64,000 nucleotides of DNA from Streptomyces asiaticus (GCF_018138715.1 NZ_JAGSHX010000002.1:124001-188000), one strand, 5' to 3'. Shown: positions 8,061-16,178, counted from the stretch's first letter. A program made the numbers and translations. The notes: generated from the sequence alone by a model not told the origin.

Positions 8061-9206
8061 ATGTCGACCGGGACGAGCGGGACTTACTGGCAGGGGAAAG
8101 CTCTGCCGAGCGTGTTCAAGCATGAGCTGCTGCGGCGCTACATCCCTCCGTTCGGAGGGATGACGAGCAGGCAGTCGCGGGACAAGCGAGTGGTGTATCT
8201 GGACGGGTACGCAGGTGAGGGCCGGTACGAGAGCGGTGAGCCGGGCTCGGCGGAGATCGCTATGCGGGTCGCCTCCTACTACCGATCGCGCGGACTGAAC
8301 CTGTCGTGCTTCTTCGTGGAGGAACAGGCCAAGTCCTTCGAACGCCTGCTGGAAGTCCTCCAGACCTATCGGGCCCGCGGTGTCGACGCGCGAGCGCACC
8401 GCGGGGAGGTCGACGGCGTCCTCGACGATGTGGTGCTGCGGGCCAGGGGTGTTCCGCTGTTTTTGTTCCTGGATCCGTGCGGGCTGTGCCTGCCGATGGA
8501 ACGTCTGGTGGATGTCCTGGCGCGGCGACGGCCGGGGACCCGCCCGGCGACGGAGCTGCTGATGAACTTCAGCATGATGGCGGTCCGGCGACTGGGCGGC
8601 CATGTCACCTCGCCCAAGGGCAACGAGAAGAGCCTGGAGCGGTTCGACGCGGTGTGCGGGGGCCGGTGGTGGCGTGAGTACTTCAGCGGCGCCGCCTCCG
8701 AGCAGGACGCGGCCGAGGCTGTGGCGGCAGAGTACGCCCGGCGCCTGGAGCAGCAGACCGACATGTCGGTGCAGTCGGTGCCGGTCGCCGCCGACCCTGA
8801 CGTGAAGCCGGTCTACCACCTGGTCTTCGGCACCCGCAGCCCGTATGGCCTGTGGGTCTTCGGAGACGCGGTGGCACGGGCCCGGGACGAGTGGTGGAAG
8901 ACGCTCGAGCTTCGAGAAGACGACGCACTGTTCTCCGTCATCTCGCTCAAGCGGCCCGATCCGGCAACGGTGGAGAAGGAAGCAGTGCCAGCCATGGCCC
9001 GCAACCTGGAGAAACTGCTGCTGCGCACCAGGCGGCCGGTGAAACTGGTCGACCACACGCTGGAGGTGTTCGGTACCTACTACGGACAGGTCACCGAGCC
9101 GGTTGCCCGGAAGGCGGTGAAGCTTCTCCACAGCCAGGGCAAGACGCCCACCACCGGTGTGGGCGAGAAGCGGACCCGCGAGCTGATCGTGCGCCCCGCA
9201 GCCTGA
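8061..9206 (+). CDS. tcmP: three-Cys-motif partner protein TcmP-like
   Basis: ATG at 8061 with a GGAG/GGGGGG stretch just upstream; an in-frame extension to 8001 is less likely. The 381-residue protein has the family hallmarks. These are an N-terminal segment ending KRVVYLDGYAGEGRY followed by a Rossmann-like core, LNLSCFFVEEQ, and GVPLFLFLDPCGL with the DP/G motif typical of methyltransferase-like folds. The tail includes YHLVFGTRSPYGLWVFGDA. TcmP is named for its genomic partnership with a three-Cys-motif (DUF5131) protein, and exactly that partner is encoded convergently 54 bp downstream. Biochemical function is not established; a role in nucleic-acid modification or genome conflict is inferred. 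Confidence 0.8.
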   Translation: MSTGTSGTYWQGKALPSVFKHELLRRYIPPFGGMTSRQSRDKRVVYLDGYAGEGRYESGEPGSAEIAMRVASYYRSRGLNLSCFFVEEQAKSFERLLEVLQTYRARGVDARAHRGEVDGVLDDVVLRARGVPLFLFLDPCGLCLPMERLVDVLARRRPGTRPATELLMNFSMMAVRRLGGHVTSPKGNEKSLERFDAVCGGRWWREYFSGAASEQDAAEAVAAEYARRLEQQTDMSVQSVPVAADPDVKPVYHLVFGTRSPYGLWVFGDAVARARDEWWKTLELREDDALFSVISLKRPDPATVEKEAVPAMARNLEKLLLRTRRPVKLVDHTLEVFGTYYGQVTEPVARKAVKLLHSQGKTPTTGVGEKRTRELIVRPAA

Positions 9207-9218
9207 TCATCCCGTGAA

Positions 9219-9248
9219 GCGGCCGCCGCGGTGGTCTGCGGCGGCCGC
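9219..9248. terminator. bidirectional hairpin terminator
   Basis: A perfect 10-bp inverted repeat (GCGGCCGCCG / CGGCGGCCGC, 10-nt loop) lies exactly between the convergent TcmP-like and DUF5131 stop codons. No U-tract follows, as is common in Streptomyces. Confidence 0.75.
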
Positions 9249-9259
9249 CCAGGGCGTGA

Positions 9260-10006
9260 TCAGGCAGCGGCTGGGCTGGGCATTTCGTCCCAGGTGCGGC
9301 CGGCGAGCTCGCGGCCCCCGGCCTTGGGGGTGCGGCCTCCCCATTGTTTGAAGAAGAACGCCACTCCTGCTTCCTGGCAGGTGTCACGGATGCCGGTCAC
9401 CCAGGCCGCGTCCAGCGGGCGGTGGCGCGGTCCGGACTCACCGCCGGCGATGACCCAGTGGATGCTCTCCAGGTCCAGCCCGGGCAGCGGGCCCAGCAGC
9501 GGCTCGCAGGAAAGGAACCGCACGGCGGCCGGGACCTGGCGCAGGTCATCCACGCGTGGCAGTTCGGTCTCCGACTCGACCGACACACCCATCCACACGT
9601 TCGGGGGCCAGTCCAGCTTCGGGGCGAGCTGGCGCAGGCGCCGGGCCCGCTTGGTCAGGATCTGGTAGGTGTGCTGCGGGGTGTCGGCCATGACCTCGAA
9701 GACCTGCCGCACGTAGTCCAGTGGCACGCGTGCGTGGAACAAGTCGCTCATGGAATTGACGAACACGGTGCGAGGGCTCTTCCACCCGTAGGGCACATCC
9801 AGCGAGTCCGGGTGCAGCGTGACGCCGAATCCGGGGCCGGAGGTCCGCAGGTCGCCGTCGTTCTGGTACTTCGGCGCCCCCATCGCCTTGAGCCTCTTGG
9901 CCAGGGCAAGGGCGTAACAGTTGGTGCAGCCCTCCGAGACTCGGTCGCACCCTGTGGTGGGATTCCACGTCGCCTCGGTCCACTCAATGGCGCTTCGATC
10001 GCTCAC
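9260..10006 (-). CDS. DUF5131 (phage Gp37/Gp68-like) three-Cys-motif protein
   Basis: The GTG start overlaps the stop of the upstream microprotein. The N-terminus MSDRSAIEWTEATWNPTTGC is diagnostic for DUF5131. Cysteines at 20, 27 and 30 form the three-Cys motif (GCDRVSEGCTNCYA), a radical-SAM-like metal-binding arrangement. VFVNSMSDLFHARVP and YQILTKRARRL follow, with WVIAGGESG and FFFKQWGG toward the end, all family features. These proteins occur in phages and mobile elements and travel with TcmP, present here on the opposite strand. The reaction is unknown. Full length for the family. Confidence 0.85.
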   Translation of the reverse strand: MSDRSAIEWTEATWNPTTGCDRVSEGCTNCYALALAKRLKAMGAPKYQNDGDLRTSGPGFGVTLHPDSLDVPYGWKSPRTVFVNSMSDLFHARVPLDYVRQVFEVMADTPQHTYQILTKRARRLRQLAPKLDWPPNVWMGVSVESETELPRVDDLRQVPAAVRFLSCEPLLGPLPGLDLESIHWVIAGGESGPRHRPLDAAWVTGIRDTCQEAGVAFFFKQWGGRTPKAGGRELAGRTWDEMPSPAAA

Positions 10007-10098
10007 CGGCTACCTCCCCCTCGCCTCGCTACTCCGCCAGTCACGTACAGCGTGCTCAACGACCACGCTCCGATGCCGACACCCAGCCATCCAATCAC
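10003..10098 (-). CDS. 31-residue membrane microprotein coupled to DUF5131
   Basis: Too short for routine gene calling. GTG at 10098 follows a near-ideal ribosome site (GGAGGTG, about 5 nt away). The product has one hydrophobic segment (VIGWLGVGIGAWSLSTLYV) and a basic Gly/Arg tail (ARRGGGSR). Its TGA overlaps the DUF5131 GTG by 2 nt, which implies translational coupling. The family is unknown. It could be a membrane-anchored partner of the DUF5131/TcmP pair or simply a coupling leader. Confidence 0.6.
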   Translation of the reverse strand: MIGWLGVGIGAWSLSTLYVTGGVARRGGGSR

Positions 10099-10150
10099 CT
10101 CAACACCTCCGATATCACCGGCCCGTACACATCTCCCGCACGCACAGTCA

Positions 10151-10969
10151 TCACGCGGTACGGGCCTCTCGAGACGCGGCCGCAGCCGCGGAACCAGCTC
10201 GCTCAGCACGAGCCCGCCGCAGTGCGCGAACGCGGCCACTGTCGGCGGCTGCCTCCCGTGCCGCCTTGGCCTGTAGTTCCTCGATCGCGGCTTGCCCGTC
10301 GCCGAAGTCCTCCTCCGGCTCGCGCATCCCACGGCTCGCGTTCTGCCGCTCGATGGCCGCCGCGATCGACGGGTCGACGCGGCTCGGAGGCGCGACGGCC
10401 TGGTGCGCGGCGAGTGCCTGGTGGAAGCCGGCCGATCCCATCTCGCGCGTCTTCACCGGCGCCCGCGGAGCGTCCGGCGCGGCGGCCGGGGCCTTGGGCG
10501 CGGTCCGAGGCACGGGCGCGGCACCCGGGGGCAGGACCCGCACGGTACGCACCGCCTCGGTGCCGACCGACTCGTTGGCCGCGGCGACGATCCGCGCGGT
10601 GATCAGGCGGAGCTGGGTGGCGTAGGCCGAAGAGGCCGGGCGGAGGTCAAGCTGCCCGGTCTCCGGGTGGAACCCGACGGCCGCGACCTGGTGGGGCAGC
10701 TGCGGAGCGACGGCCGCGGCGATGTCCGGCCAGCGGTCCAGGACGCTGCCGCCGGCGGCCGGGAGCTCCCAGGCCCGGTCGGCTATCAGGCCCTGGAGCA
10801 GGGCAGCGAACCCCGTCGGCTCCCGGCCATCCCGGCGCGTGCTCGAGGACCGGGTCCGCCGCTTCGTCTTCCGCGTTCCGGCCTCACCGCGTGCCTTGGC
10901 GGCTTCTCGGGCTTGGTGCAGTGCGACCCGGGCCAGGTCCACTCCACTGGTGTTGCGTGCTTCGGTCAT
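10151..10969 (-). CDS. DUF721/DciA-like protein
   Basis: The ATG at 10969 overlaps the upstream stop by 4 nt. The start of the longer frame at 11059 lies inside the upstream gene and is rejected. A DUF721-type domain spans about residues 55-160: LIADRAWELPAAGGSVLDRWPDIA, then VAAVGFHPETGQLDLRPAS and AYATQLRLITARIVAAANES. The rest is Ala/Arg-rich, probably disordered, with a C-terminal helical segment. DciA proteins of this fold load the replicative helicase. Position downstream of a Rep-like gene fits a helicase-recruiting role, which is inferred. Confidence 0.7.
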   Translation of the reverse strand: MTEARNTSGVDLARVALHQAREAAKARGEAGTRKTKRRTRSSSTRRDGREPTGFAALLQGLIADRAWELPAAGGSVLDRWPDIAAAVAPQLPHQVAAVGFHPETGQLDLRPASSAYATQLRLITARIVAAANESVGTEAVRTVRVLPPGAAPVPRTAPKAPAAAPDAPRAPVKTREMGSAGFHQALAAHQAVAPPSRVDPSIAAAIERQNASRGMREPEEDFGDGQAAIEELQAKAAREAAADSGRVRALRRARAERAGSAAAAASREARTA

Positions 10970-11670
10970 GACCACACCTGCCTGGCGGGAAGGCCAACAC
11001 GGATGGCGAGCTGGGCGAGCGAGGGAATTGGGTGGTTCTTCGCGCAGATGGCGAGGCACATGTCCGGGCGGTCGATGGTCACGAGCCGAAGGTCGCGGAT
11101 CTCTGTGGCTTTGGCGCCGTGGCGCCCGTGATCGGCGAGCTCAGCTACGGCGTGGACCGGAGCACTGGTGCCAGCGGTCGTCGCGGTGTGCTGGGCAGCC
11201 CAGTCCGCGACGAACTGGTCAGCAGGAGTCTGTGCCGTGTGCCGCAGGATGGCGGGGTGTTCCGGTCCCCAGACCTGGACGGCGTCGTGGCAGGTTTCCA
11301 GCAGTACGCCGTCGAGGACCTGGTGGTCGGTGTTGGCGTCGACTGTTGCCACAAGAATCGCGACGGGGCGCATGTGGGTTCTGATCCCCGTCACCCGGAC
11401 GGTGGGGACGAGCTCGTTGAGCCGCGCGACGACGTACTGCGCGAGCAACCGCAGATGTGTCCGGTACGCCGCCTGAGAGCAGGTCACATGCAGATATCCG
11501 TGGGCGTCGACCCCGGCCACGCGCAGACGCCGGGCAAGGTTCTCGCTGCCCAGTGCCTCCTCCCACAGGTGGGCCATGTTGCCGGTGAGCCATTCCGCAG
11601 GCCGCAGATCCGGTGTGTCATGGTCTGCAGCCGACGGCATGTCGGACCTGTTGCTCACGCTGACCTCCAC
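10966..11670 (-). CDS. second DUF721/DciA-like protein
   Basis: 234 residues. Residues about 22-100 match the DUF721 pattern (WLTGNMAHLWEEALG; LRVAGVDAHGYLHVTCSQAAYRTHLRLLAQYVVARLNE). The remainder is unlike the neighbouring DUF721 protein, so the two are diverged paralogues or two halves of a split function. It overlaps the Rep-like gene upstream by 16 nt and the next gene by 4 nt, so the three genes form one leftward operon. Confidence 0.65.
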   Translation of the reverse strand: MEVSVSNRSDMPSAADHDTPDLRPAEWLTGNMAHLWEEALGSENLARRLRVAGVDAHGYLHVTCSQAAYRTHLRLLAQYVVARLNELVPTVRVTGIRTHMRPVAILVATVDANTDHQVLDGVLLETCHDAVQVWGPEHPAILRHTAQTPADQFVADWAAQHTATTAGTSAPVHAVAELADHGRHGAKATEIRDLRLVTIDRPDMCLAICAKNHPIPSLAQLAIRVGLPARQVWS

Positions 11671-13112
11671 GTGGTGTGTCCAAGCACGAGGTGGTGGGTG
11701 CCGGACAGGCGCTGCACTTCGTTGACGAGCTGGTTGCTGAACAGACGTCGCGCCGACGTCTCGCCAAAGGCGTCGATGTGGTCGAAGACCACCTGGTGGT
11801 CCTTCATGGCCCGCACTCGCCAGTCCCGCACCTGTTCCCGGGTCAGCTGCTCCAGGTCGGGCGCCTCGTCCTCAGCGTGATGGCCGTGGGCGGGCAGGTC
11901 CGCCACCAGGCTGTTGTCCAGCGGCTGCTGGGATCGAGGAGCGAAGGCTTCGGCGACCAGGCGGCGCACCGACTCGCTGCGGGGAGCCTGCCAGACGCCC
12001 TCCCACTCCTGGTGGCGGGCCTGCTCGGCACGGCGGGAGTCCCGGTACGCATCCACGGCACGCGCCCGGCCCTCAGCTGTCGGCCACAGGGTGGTTGCTC
12101 CCTTGAGCCGTCCGGCGAGGAACCCCGAGGGCCGGTGCACGGTGCTCGGGGCGTCGCCACAGTCGAGGAACGCGATCACCTCGTCTGCGGTCCAGCCGGC
12201 GTCCGAGACCTCCTTGAGGATCCAGGCGATCCGGGGCACCGAGGCCCGTCCCATCCACGGCACCTGGCGGATCAGCTCCGAGGCCAGCTGGAAACGGCGC
12301 CCAACGCTGTTGAGCTTCCGGCGGCCCCGCTTGACCTTCTTTGGGGTGGGGGACTTGCTCTGCCCGCTTGCGAGCCTGCTCTCAGGGGGGAAGGAAGTAG
12401 TACCCGCAGTAGAAGACGCTGAGGTACCAACCTGCATTGGGGTGCAACGCGCCTCATCCGAAACAGCCGTCACAACCCCCTGCTCAGCACCCCTCACCGG
12501 GGCCTTCGACGACGTCTTCGACCGCGGCTTGCGCACCTTCCGCGACGCCTTCTTCGCCAGCTTCGCCACCAGCTCCCGGCCGCTCTCCGCGATCCCGGTC
12601 ACCCGACGCGCGGTGCCCTCACCGGACGTACGGATCCCCAGCGCCCGATCGAACTCCGGCGGAATCATCCACACGTACTCGCTCGCCTGCGCCCGCTCCC
12701 CGCGGACCCGCGTCCCGCGCACCTTCCAGGCCAGCAGCCCGGTCTCCCGCAGCATCGCCAGGTGATACTCCACCGCCCGCTCCGACAAGCCGGTACGGCG
12801 CATCAGATACTCGACCCCGGGGCGGCACGGCGACAGCTCCGTCAGCAGCTGCGCGATCCACACCGTCGTCGGGCCGAACGCACGCGGCCCGTGCGACCGG
12901 TACCGCCGCGGCTCATACAACCCCGACCCCGCCACCCAGTGCACCGCCTGCATCCAGCTGTAACCATCCAGCGCCACCCGCCCCGACGACGTCGACAACC
13001 ACTGCCGCGCCTCCGGCACCCACAGATCAGGCAGCACAGACACCGCGCCGTCGTCGACCGGCGAACGCGCGGCGGGGACCATCACGGCGGTATCCACCGC
13101 CACGGCACTCAT
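11655..13112 (-). CDS. winged-helix Rep-like plasmid protein
   Basis: 485 residues. The N-terminal third carries a winged-helix DNA-binding region near residues 90-145 (TELSPCRPGVEYLMRRTGLSERAVEYHLAMLRETGLL, with recognition-helix character in SERAVEYHL). A basic Lys/Arg/Ser linker follows, then a second helical region near 270-340 (ELIRQVPWMGRASVPRIAWIL; GWTADEVIAFLDC). Large proteins of this layout are encoded on Streptomyces plasmids and are annotated as replication or transcriptional regulators. The operon with two DciA-like genes and the long non-coding upstream region favour a replication initiator. This is not proven from sequence alone. Confidence 0.6.
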   Translation of the reverse strand: MSAVAVDTAVMVPAARSPVDDGAVSVLPDLWVPEARQWLSTSSGRVALDGYSWMQAVHWVAGSGLYEPRRYRSHGPRAFGPTTVWIAQLLTELSPCRPGVEYLMRRTGLSERAVEYHLAMLRETGLLAWKVRGTRVRGERAQASEYVWMIPPEFDRALGIRTSGEGTARRVTGIAESGRELVAKLAKKASRKVRKPRSKTSSKAPVRGAEQGVVTAVSDEARCTPMQVGTSASSTAGTTSFPPESRLASGQSKSPTPKKVKRGRRKLNSVGRRFQLASELIRQVPWMGRASVPRIAWILKEVSDAGWTADEVIAFLDCGDAPSTVHRPSGFLAGRLKGATTLWPTAEGRARAVDAYRDSRRAEQARHQEWEGVWQAPRSESVRRLVAEAFAPRSQQPLDNSLVADLPAHGHHAEDEAPDLEQLTREQVRDWRVRAMKDHQVVFDHIDAFGETSARRLFSNQLVNEVQRLSGTHHLVLGHTTWRSA

Positions 13113-14091
13113 CGGTCCGCCTGCACGGCGCGGGCAGGCGGCAACGACAACGCGTTAGAGATCATGTCGCGACCCTCGAACGGATCGCCTGTGGACAGAG
13201 ATCGCGCCGAACCGGCGTGACGGTTGGCCCGGGGCGCAGTGGAGTGGACGGGCAGGACGGTGAAAGCGGGAGAGGTCCTCACGCCTGCTACAGGTGTGGG
13301 AATCCGCTGCGGTGTGACACCGAACGAGCATTGATCTTCGCGCTGAGCGGGACATGCTGGGCGAATCAGACTGTGATATCCCGCCAGACGGGACTTCACA
13401 GACGCGCAAACGCGAATGAAACGGACGTATCTGGGCTGGCGAAAGCCAGAACAGTCATGCAAAATGAGAGCTGCTCCTCTCCATGTGTGAGGGCATGACG
13501 AAGCCCCTCGGGGTCTTCGTGGTTCCTGGGAAAGAACCAAGGTTCGAACCGTTCGACCGGCCGCTAACCGATCGGACGACCCCTTCGGGAGGGCCCGCTA
13601 AACCCACCCGGTGGAATGTGGGGGCGCTCAGCCGAGGTGACCGCTAATCACCTGGGTGGCAGAGCGTCCCGGCGGCTCAAGGCCCGCAGTGCGGGCGCCG
13701 CCTCAAGCGACTACGCCGTCTCGACCTCCAGGGGAGAGATGTGCCCGCGCCCGGACCGGCGCGGAAAAACAGAAACGGCACCCGACCACCGGAGCGACGC
13801 GCGAGTCATCGCTGCTACGGAAGCGGGTGCCGTGTGTGTCTGGCAGAGGATACGGGTACCCTGGGGCATGTCGAGACCATCCTGATCTTGGTCTGCGGCC
13901 GTGCCCCGGAGTGCAGCCTCGCGGGGCTTAACCATGTCTGTATTGATCTTATCCGCAGACACACTACCCCCACTACTGCGCGTAACGACACCCCGTACTC
14001 CCCCGTGTCGCCTTGCTCCCAGAGCCTCCTGACGTGGCGCCATTTCTGGCTGACCTCGGCCCTCGGTAAACAGAAGGACACTCAGACCGGC
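13113..14091. other. about 1 kb non-coding region upstream of rep-like gene, candidate origin
   Basis: No convincing gene lies between the leftward Rep-like gene and the rightward gene starting at 14092. Overlapping frames on both strands have poor codon statistics. The region holds an inverted repeat TCCCGCCAGACGGGA (13379-13393) that recurs elsewhere, a dense series of hairpins (13496-13720), and divergent promoters must lie here. Position next to a Rep-like operon makes it the best origin candidate in the window. Confidence 0.45.
13496..13720. ncRNA. hairpin-rich region, possible structured RNA
   Basis: Successive stems can be drawn. One is ACGAAG-CCCC/GGGG-CTTCGT (13498-13520). Others are GGTTC/GAACC (13521-13538), a CCC-TTCG-GGG tetraloop stem near 13581, and CCCAC/GTGGG near 13604-13622. 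AGGTGA/TCACCT lies near 13635-13652, enclosed by GCGCTC/GAGCG. The last is GGCGGC...GCCCGC-AGT-GCGGGC...GCCGCC (13671-13702). A GGTTCGAACC palindrome gives a tRNA-like look, but no cloverleaf folds. The strand is unknown, and it may be DNA structure (origin) rather than RNA. Confidence 0.35.
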
Positions 14092-14736
14092 ATGATGACC
14101 ATCATGCACGCGACGCCAACCAACCCCCTCGACGTGGAGACATTCGCCGAGCCGGCGCAGCAGCGCCGCTTCGCCGCAGCGATGCATCGGATCGCCGCCG
14201 ACCGTCCCCCAGGCGCCCCGGTACGCGTGTACATCAGCGCAGCCCCCCGCACGAGGAACAACCCGAAGTGGGAGAACTGGCTCGCCCAGATCACGGACGA
14301 ACTCCCCGACGGAGTTCAGACCCTCCACTACGGCACCGTCTTCAACGAAGACCGGCCCTACGACTGGGAGACCGTAGCCGACGGCCTCGACGGCCTCGTC
14401 GTCGTAGGCAAACAGAAGAGACCCGGAAGCCGCGTCAACCTGCTCGGCCCCATCGCACGCCTCGAACTGCGCTCCTTGGTCGCCCGAAAACCCGTCCTCC
14501 TCTACGGGCACAACCTCGGTCTCATCCCAGTCATCGACTGCCAGAGCCAGGTCCTCACTCCCGAAGACGCACCACGGCTCAAACTCATCGCGCCCAAGCG
14601 ATGGAGGAAGGGTGACTCCCCGACTCTCCAGGCCGCCCTCCGAGCTCTGCGACCGCGTGGCACGGACGTCGGGGCCGACCAGAACATGAACGTGCCGAGT
14701 CACATGGATCATCCGTTCGCCGTACCTCCCCGATGA
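14092..14736 (+). CDS. hypothetical protein, nucleotide-binding-like fold suspected
   Basis: ATG at 14092 (alternatives 14095 and 14104), with AGAAGGA about 13 nt upstream. The long in-frame extension to 13741 lacks coding character. The product has strands and loops such as RVYISAAPRTRNN, LDGLVVVGKQKRPGSR and KPVLLYGHNLGLIPVIDC. These loosely recall Rossmann-like or deoxyribosyltransferase-like folds that report on nucleotides, but no diagnostic motif is complete. It is the first rightward gene beyond the putative origin region. Confidence 0.6.
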   Translation: MMTIMHATPTNPLDVETFAEPAQQRRFAAAMHRIAADRPPGAPVRVYISAAPRTRNNPKWENWLAQITDELPDGVQTLHYGTVFNEDRPYDWETVADGLDGLVVVGKQKRPGSRVNLLGPIARLELRSLVARKPVLLYGHNLGLIPVIDCQSQVLTPEDAPRLKLIAPKRWRKGDSPTLQAALRALRPRGTDVGADQNMNVPSHMDHPFAVPPR

Positions 14737-14816
14737 CCTCTTCGAGCCGGCAGCGCCCATGATCCGAGCAGATATTTCCGGATTCGCCAAGATGGTTATG
14801 CCGGATTCGCCGGACT

Positions 14817-14863
14817 TCCCGTCCGGCGGGCAACTTTCCGCGCACATATCCCGTCAGGCGGGA
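14817..14863. repeat. two TCCCG-N5-CGGG inverted repeats
   Basis: TCCCGTCCGGCGGG starts at 14817 and TCCCGTCAGGCGGGA at 14849, exactly 32 bp apart. The second, with its ATA prefix and C suffix, matches the element at 13376-13394 in all but two paired positions (Y/R swaps that keep the dyad). Another copy, TCCCGTCCGGCGGGA, lies at 23972-23986. A direct repeat CCGGATTCGCC also occurs at about 14778 and 14801. This is a likely binding site family for a plasmid protein. Confidence 0.5.
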
Positions 14864-14958
14864 CGCGTGGATGATGTGCTGCCCGTGGGACGGTGTTGAC
14901 GACTCGCGCGTGCCGTGCGGGCACCGTCATAGGCGGGTAGCTGGTCGTTGGTTCCACA

Positions 14959-15555
14959 TCAGCCCTTCTTCGCCGTTTGGCACCGACGGCAGTCTGCTGC
15001 CGCTGTCAGCCATGCGCTCGGCGACCATGGCACATCGCTTCGGAACTCGAGGCACTCGCATCCGTAATCACAGCCCCACCCAGGGATGAGGCCGCCACAG
15101 GTGTAGGGAGGAGGCCCTCCGTGGTCGGTTGTGGTGTGTCCGCACTCGCAACGGATGCCCTTACCGGCGTCTTCGGTAGCCCACTCAGGGACCCCGTTGG
15201 GCGGTCGGTGTGTGTGCCCGACCACGAAGGTCCGCTTTCCGCCCTGCTTCTTGTGGAGCTTCTCGCCTTGCTCCGGGTACTGCTGCTCCAGGAGTTCGGC
15301 CACCTGGGCGATTTCTTCGGGCCAGTCATCCTGTCGGAAGCGGAACCACTCGCCAGACACACGCTGCGCGGCGAAATGACGGTGCAGCTTGGTTTCCAAC
15401 GCAGGGTCGGACGTTTCTCGCTGCCACCACACCTGGAGTGGGACCGGTGAGGCGGTTTGTAACTGACGCAGCCTCTTGGCGACGTTACCTGACTTGCCGA
15501 TCTTCACGGGTGCTGGCTGTTCTGAGCTACTGATGGCGTACAGGAATGTAGTCAT
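14959..15555 (-). CDS. GIY-YIG/T5orf172-like protein, short paralogue
   Basis: ATG at 15555 with GGGAG about 9 nt upstream. The N-terminus TFLYAISSSEQPAPVKIGKS, then KRLRQLQTASP and ETKLHRHFAAQRVSGEWFRF, is the T5orf172 form of the GIY-YIG superfamily. A downstream Cys cluster (CECGHTTTDHGG...CGGLIPGWGCDYGCECLEF) probably binds zinc. It shares domain order with the protein at 6863-7777, but it lacks that protein's C-terminal repeated segments. Substrate unknown. Confidence 0.75.
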   Translation of the reverse strand: MTTFLYAISSSEQPAPVKIGKSGNVAKRLRQLQTASPVPLQVWWQRETSDPALETKLHRHFAAQRVSGEWFRFRQDDWPEEIAQVAELLEQQYPEQGEKLHKKQGGKRTFVVGHTHRPPNGVPEWATEDAGKGIRCECGHTTTDHGGPPPYTCGGLIPGWGCDYGCECLEFRSDVPWSPSAWLTAAADCRRCQTAKKG

Positions 15556-15628
15556 CGGTCATCTCCCGGTATGTGATGATTGGTGGCTTTGGCGGGGCAC
15601 CCTCGGGTAGATCGACGAGGTCAGGCCA

Positions 15629-16168
15629 TCAGCCCCACTCATGGGAGAGGACGGAGTACAGCACACTGTCGCGCCAGGCACCGTTCGTGTAGACGTGATC
15701 GCGCAGGACTCCCTCCCGGGTGAATCCGAGCTGCTCCACCATGGCGATCGAAGCCGCATTCTCGGGTCCGATCGCCGCACTGATTCGGTGCAGGCCCAGC
15801 TCCGTAAATGCGTATGTCGTGAGGGTGCGGGCCGCGTCCGTGGCGTAGCCGCGGCCCCATTCCTCTGCTGCGATCGCGTAGCCGAGCTTGCCGGCCTTGA
15901 CGCCGGCGTATCCGATCCGTGCGAAGCCGATGACATGGTCGTCGCCGTGCTTGGCCACTGCCAGGTAGTACTCCGTCCGCGGCTCCTGCTGGGCGCGTTC
16001 GAGTGTCCCCTCGATCATGGCGATGGCCTGGTCCCGATCACGGCTGTCGAAAGACAACCACCTGGTGACTTTGTCGTCGCCAATGATCGCCAGGACATCC
16101 TCGACATCCCGTATAGAGAACTCACGCAGGACCACCTTGCTGCCGGTGATACGGATTGGATACGTCAA
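15629..16168 (-). CDS. GNAT-family N-acetyltransferase
   Basis: 179 residues, typical of the RimJ/RimL-like GNAT subfamily. It starts with TGSKVVLREFSIRDVEDVLA and carries the acetyl-CoA-binding motif A (LGYAIAAEEWGRGYATDAARTL) and motif B ending (GPENAASIAMVEQLGFTREGVLRDH). The acceptor substrate cannot be predicted. It follows the XRE/TPR regulator gene by 10 bp and is probably co-transcribed with it. Confidence 0.85.
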   Translation of the reverse strand: MTYPIRITGSKVVLREFSIRDVEDVLAIIGDDKVTRWLSFDSRDRDQAIAMIEGTLERAQQEPRTEYYLAVAKHGDDHVIGFARIGYAGVKAGKLGYAIAAEEWGRGYATDAARTLTTYAFTELGLHRISAAIGPENAASIAMVEQLGFTREGVLRDHVYTNGAWRDSVLYSVLSHEWG

Positions 16169-16178
16169 GGGAGAGCTC

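Noticed and set aside
13520..13600. tRNA-like sequence (GGTTCGAACC near a 74-nt span closed by GGGGTC/GACCCC on the minus strand)
   Set aside because: A D-arm-like loop can be drawn, but the anticodon and T loops have wrong sizes and the T-loop consensus is misplaced. It is not a tRNA; kept only as part of the structured region.
13711..14847. 378-codon minus-strand frame opposite the gene at 14092
   Set aside because: The plus frame from 14092 has better codon use and a ribosome site; the minus frame is rich in Gly/Val/Glu shadow sequence and has no domain.
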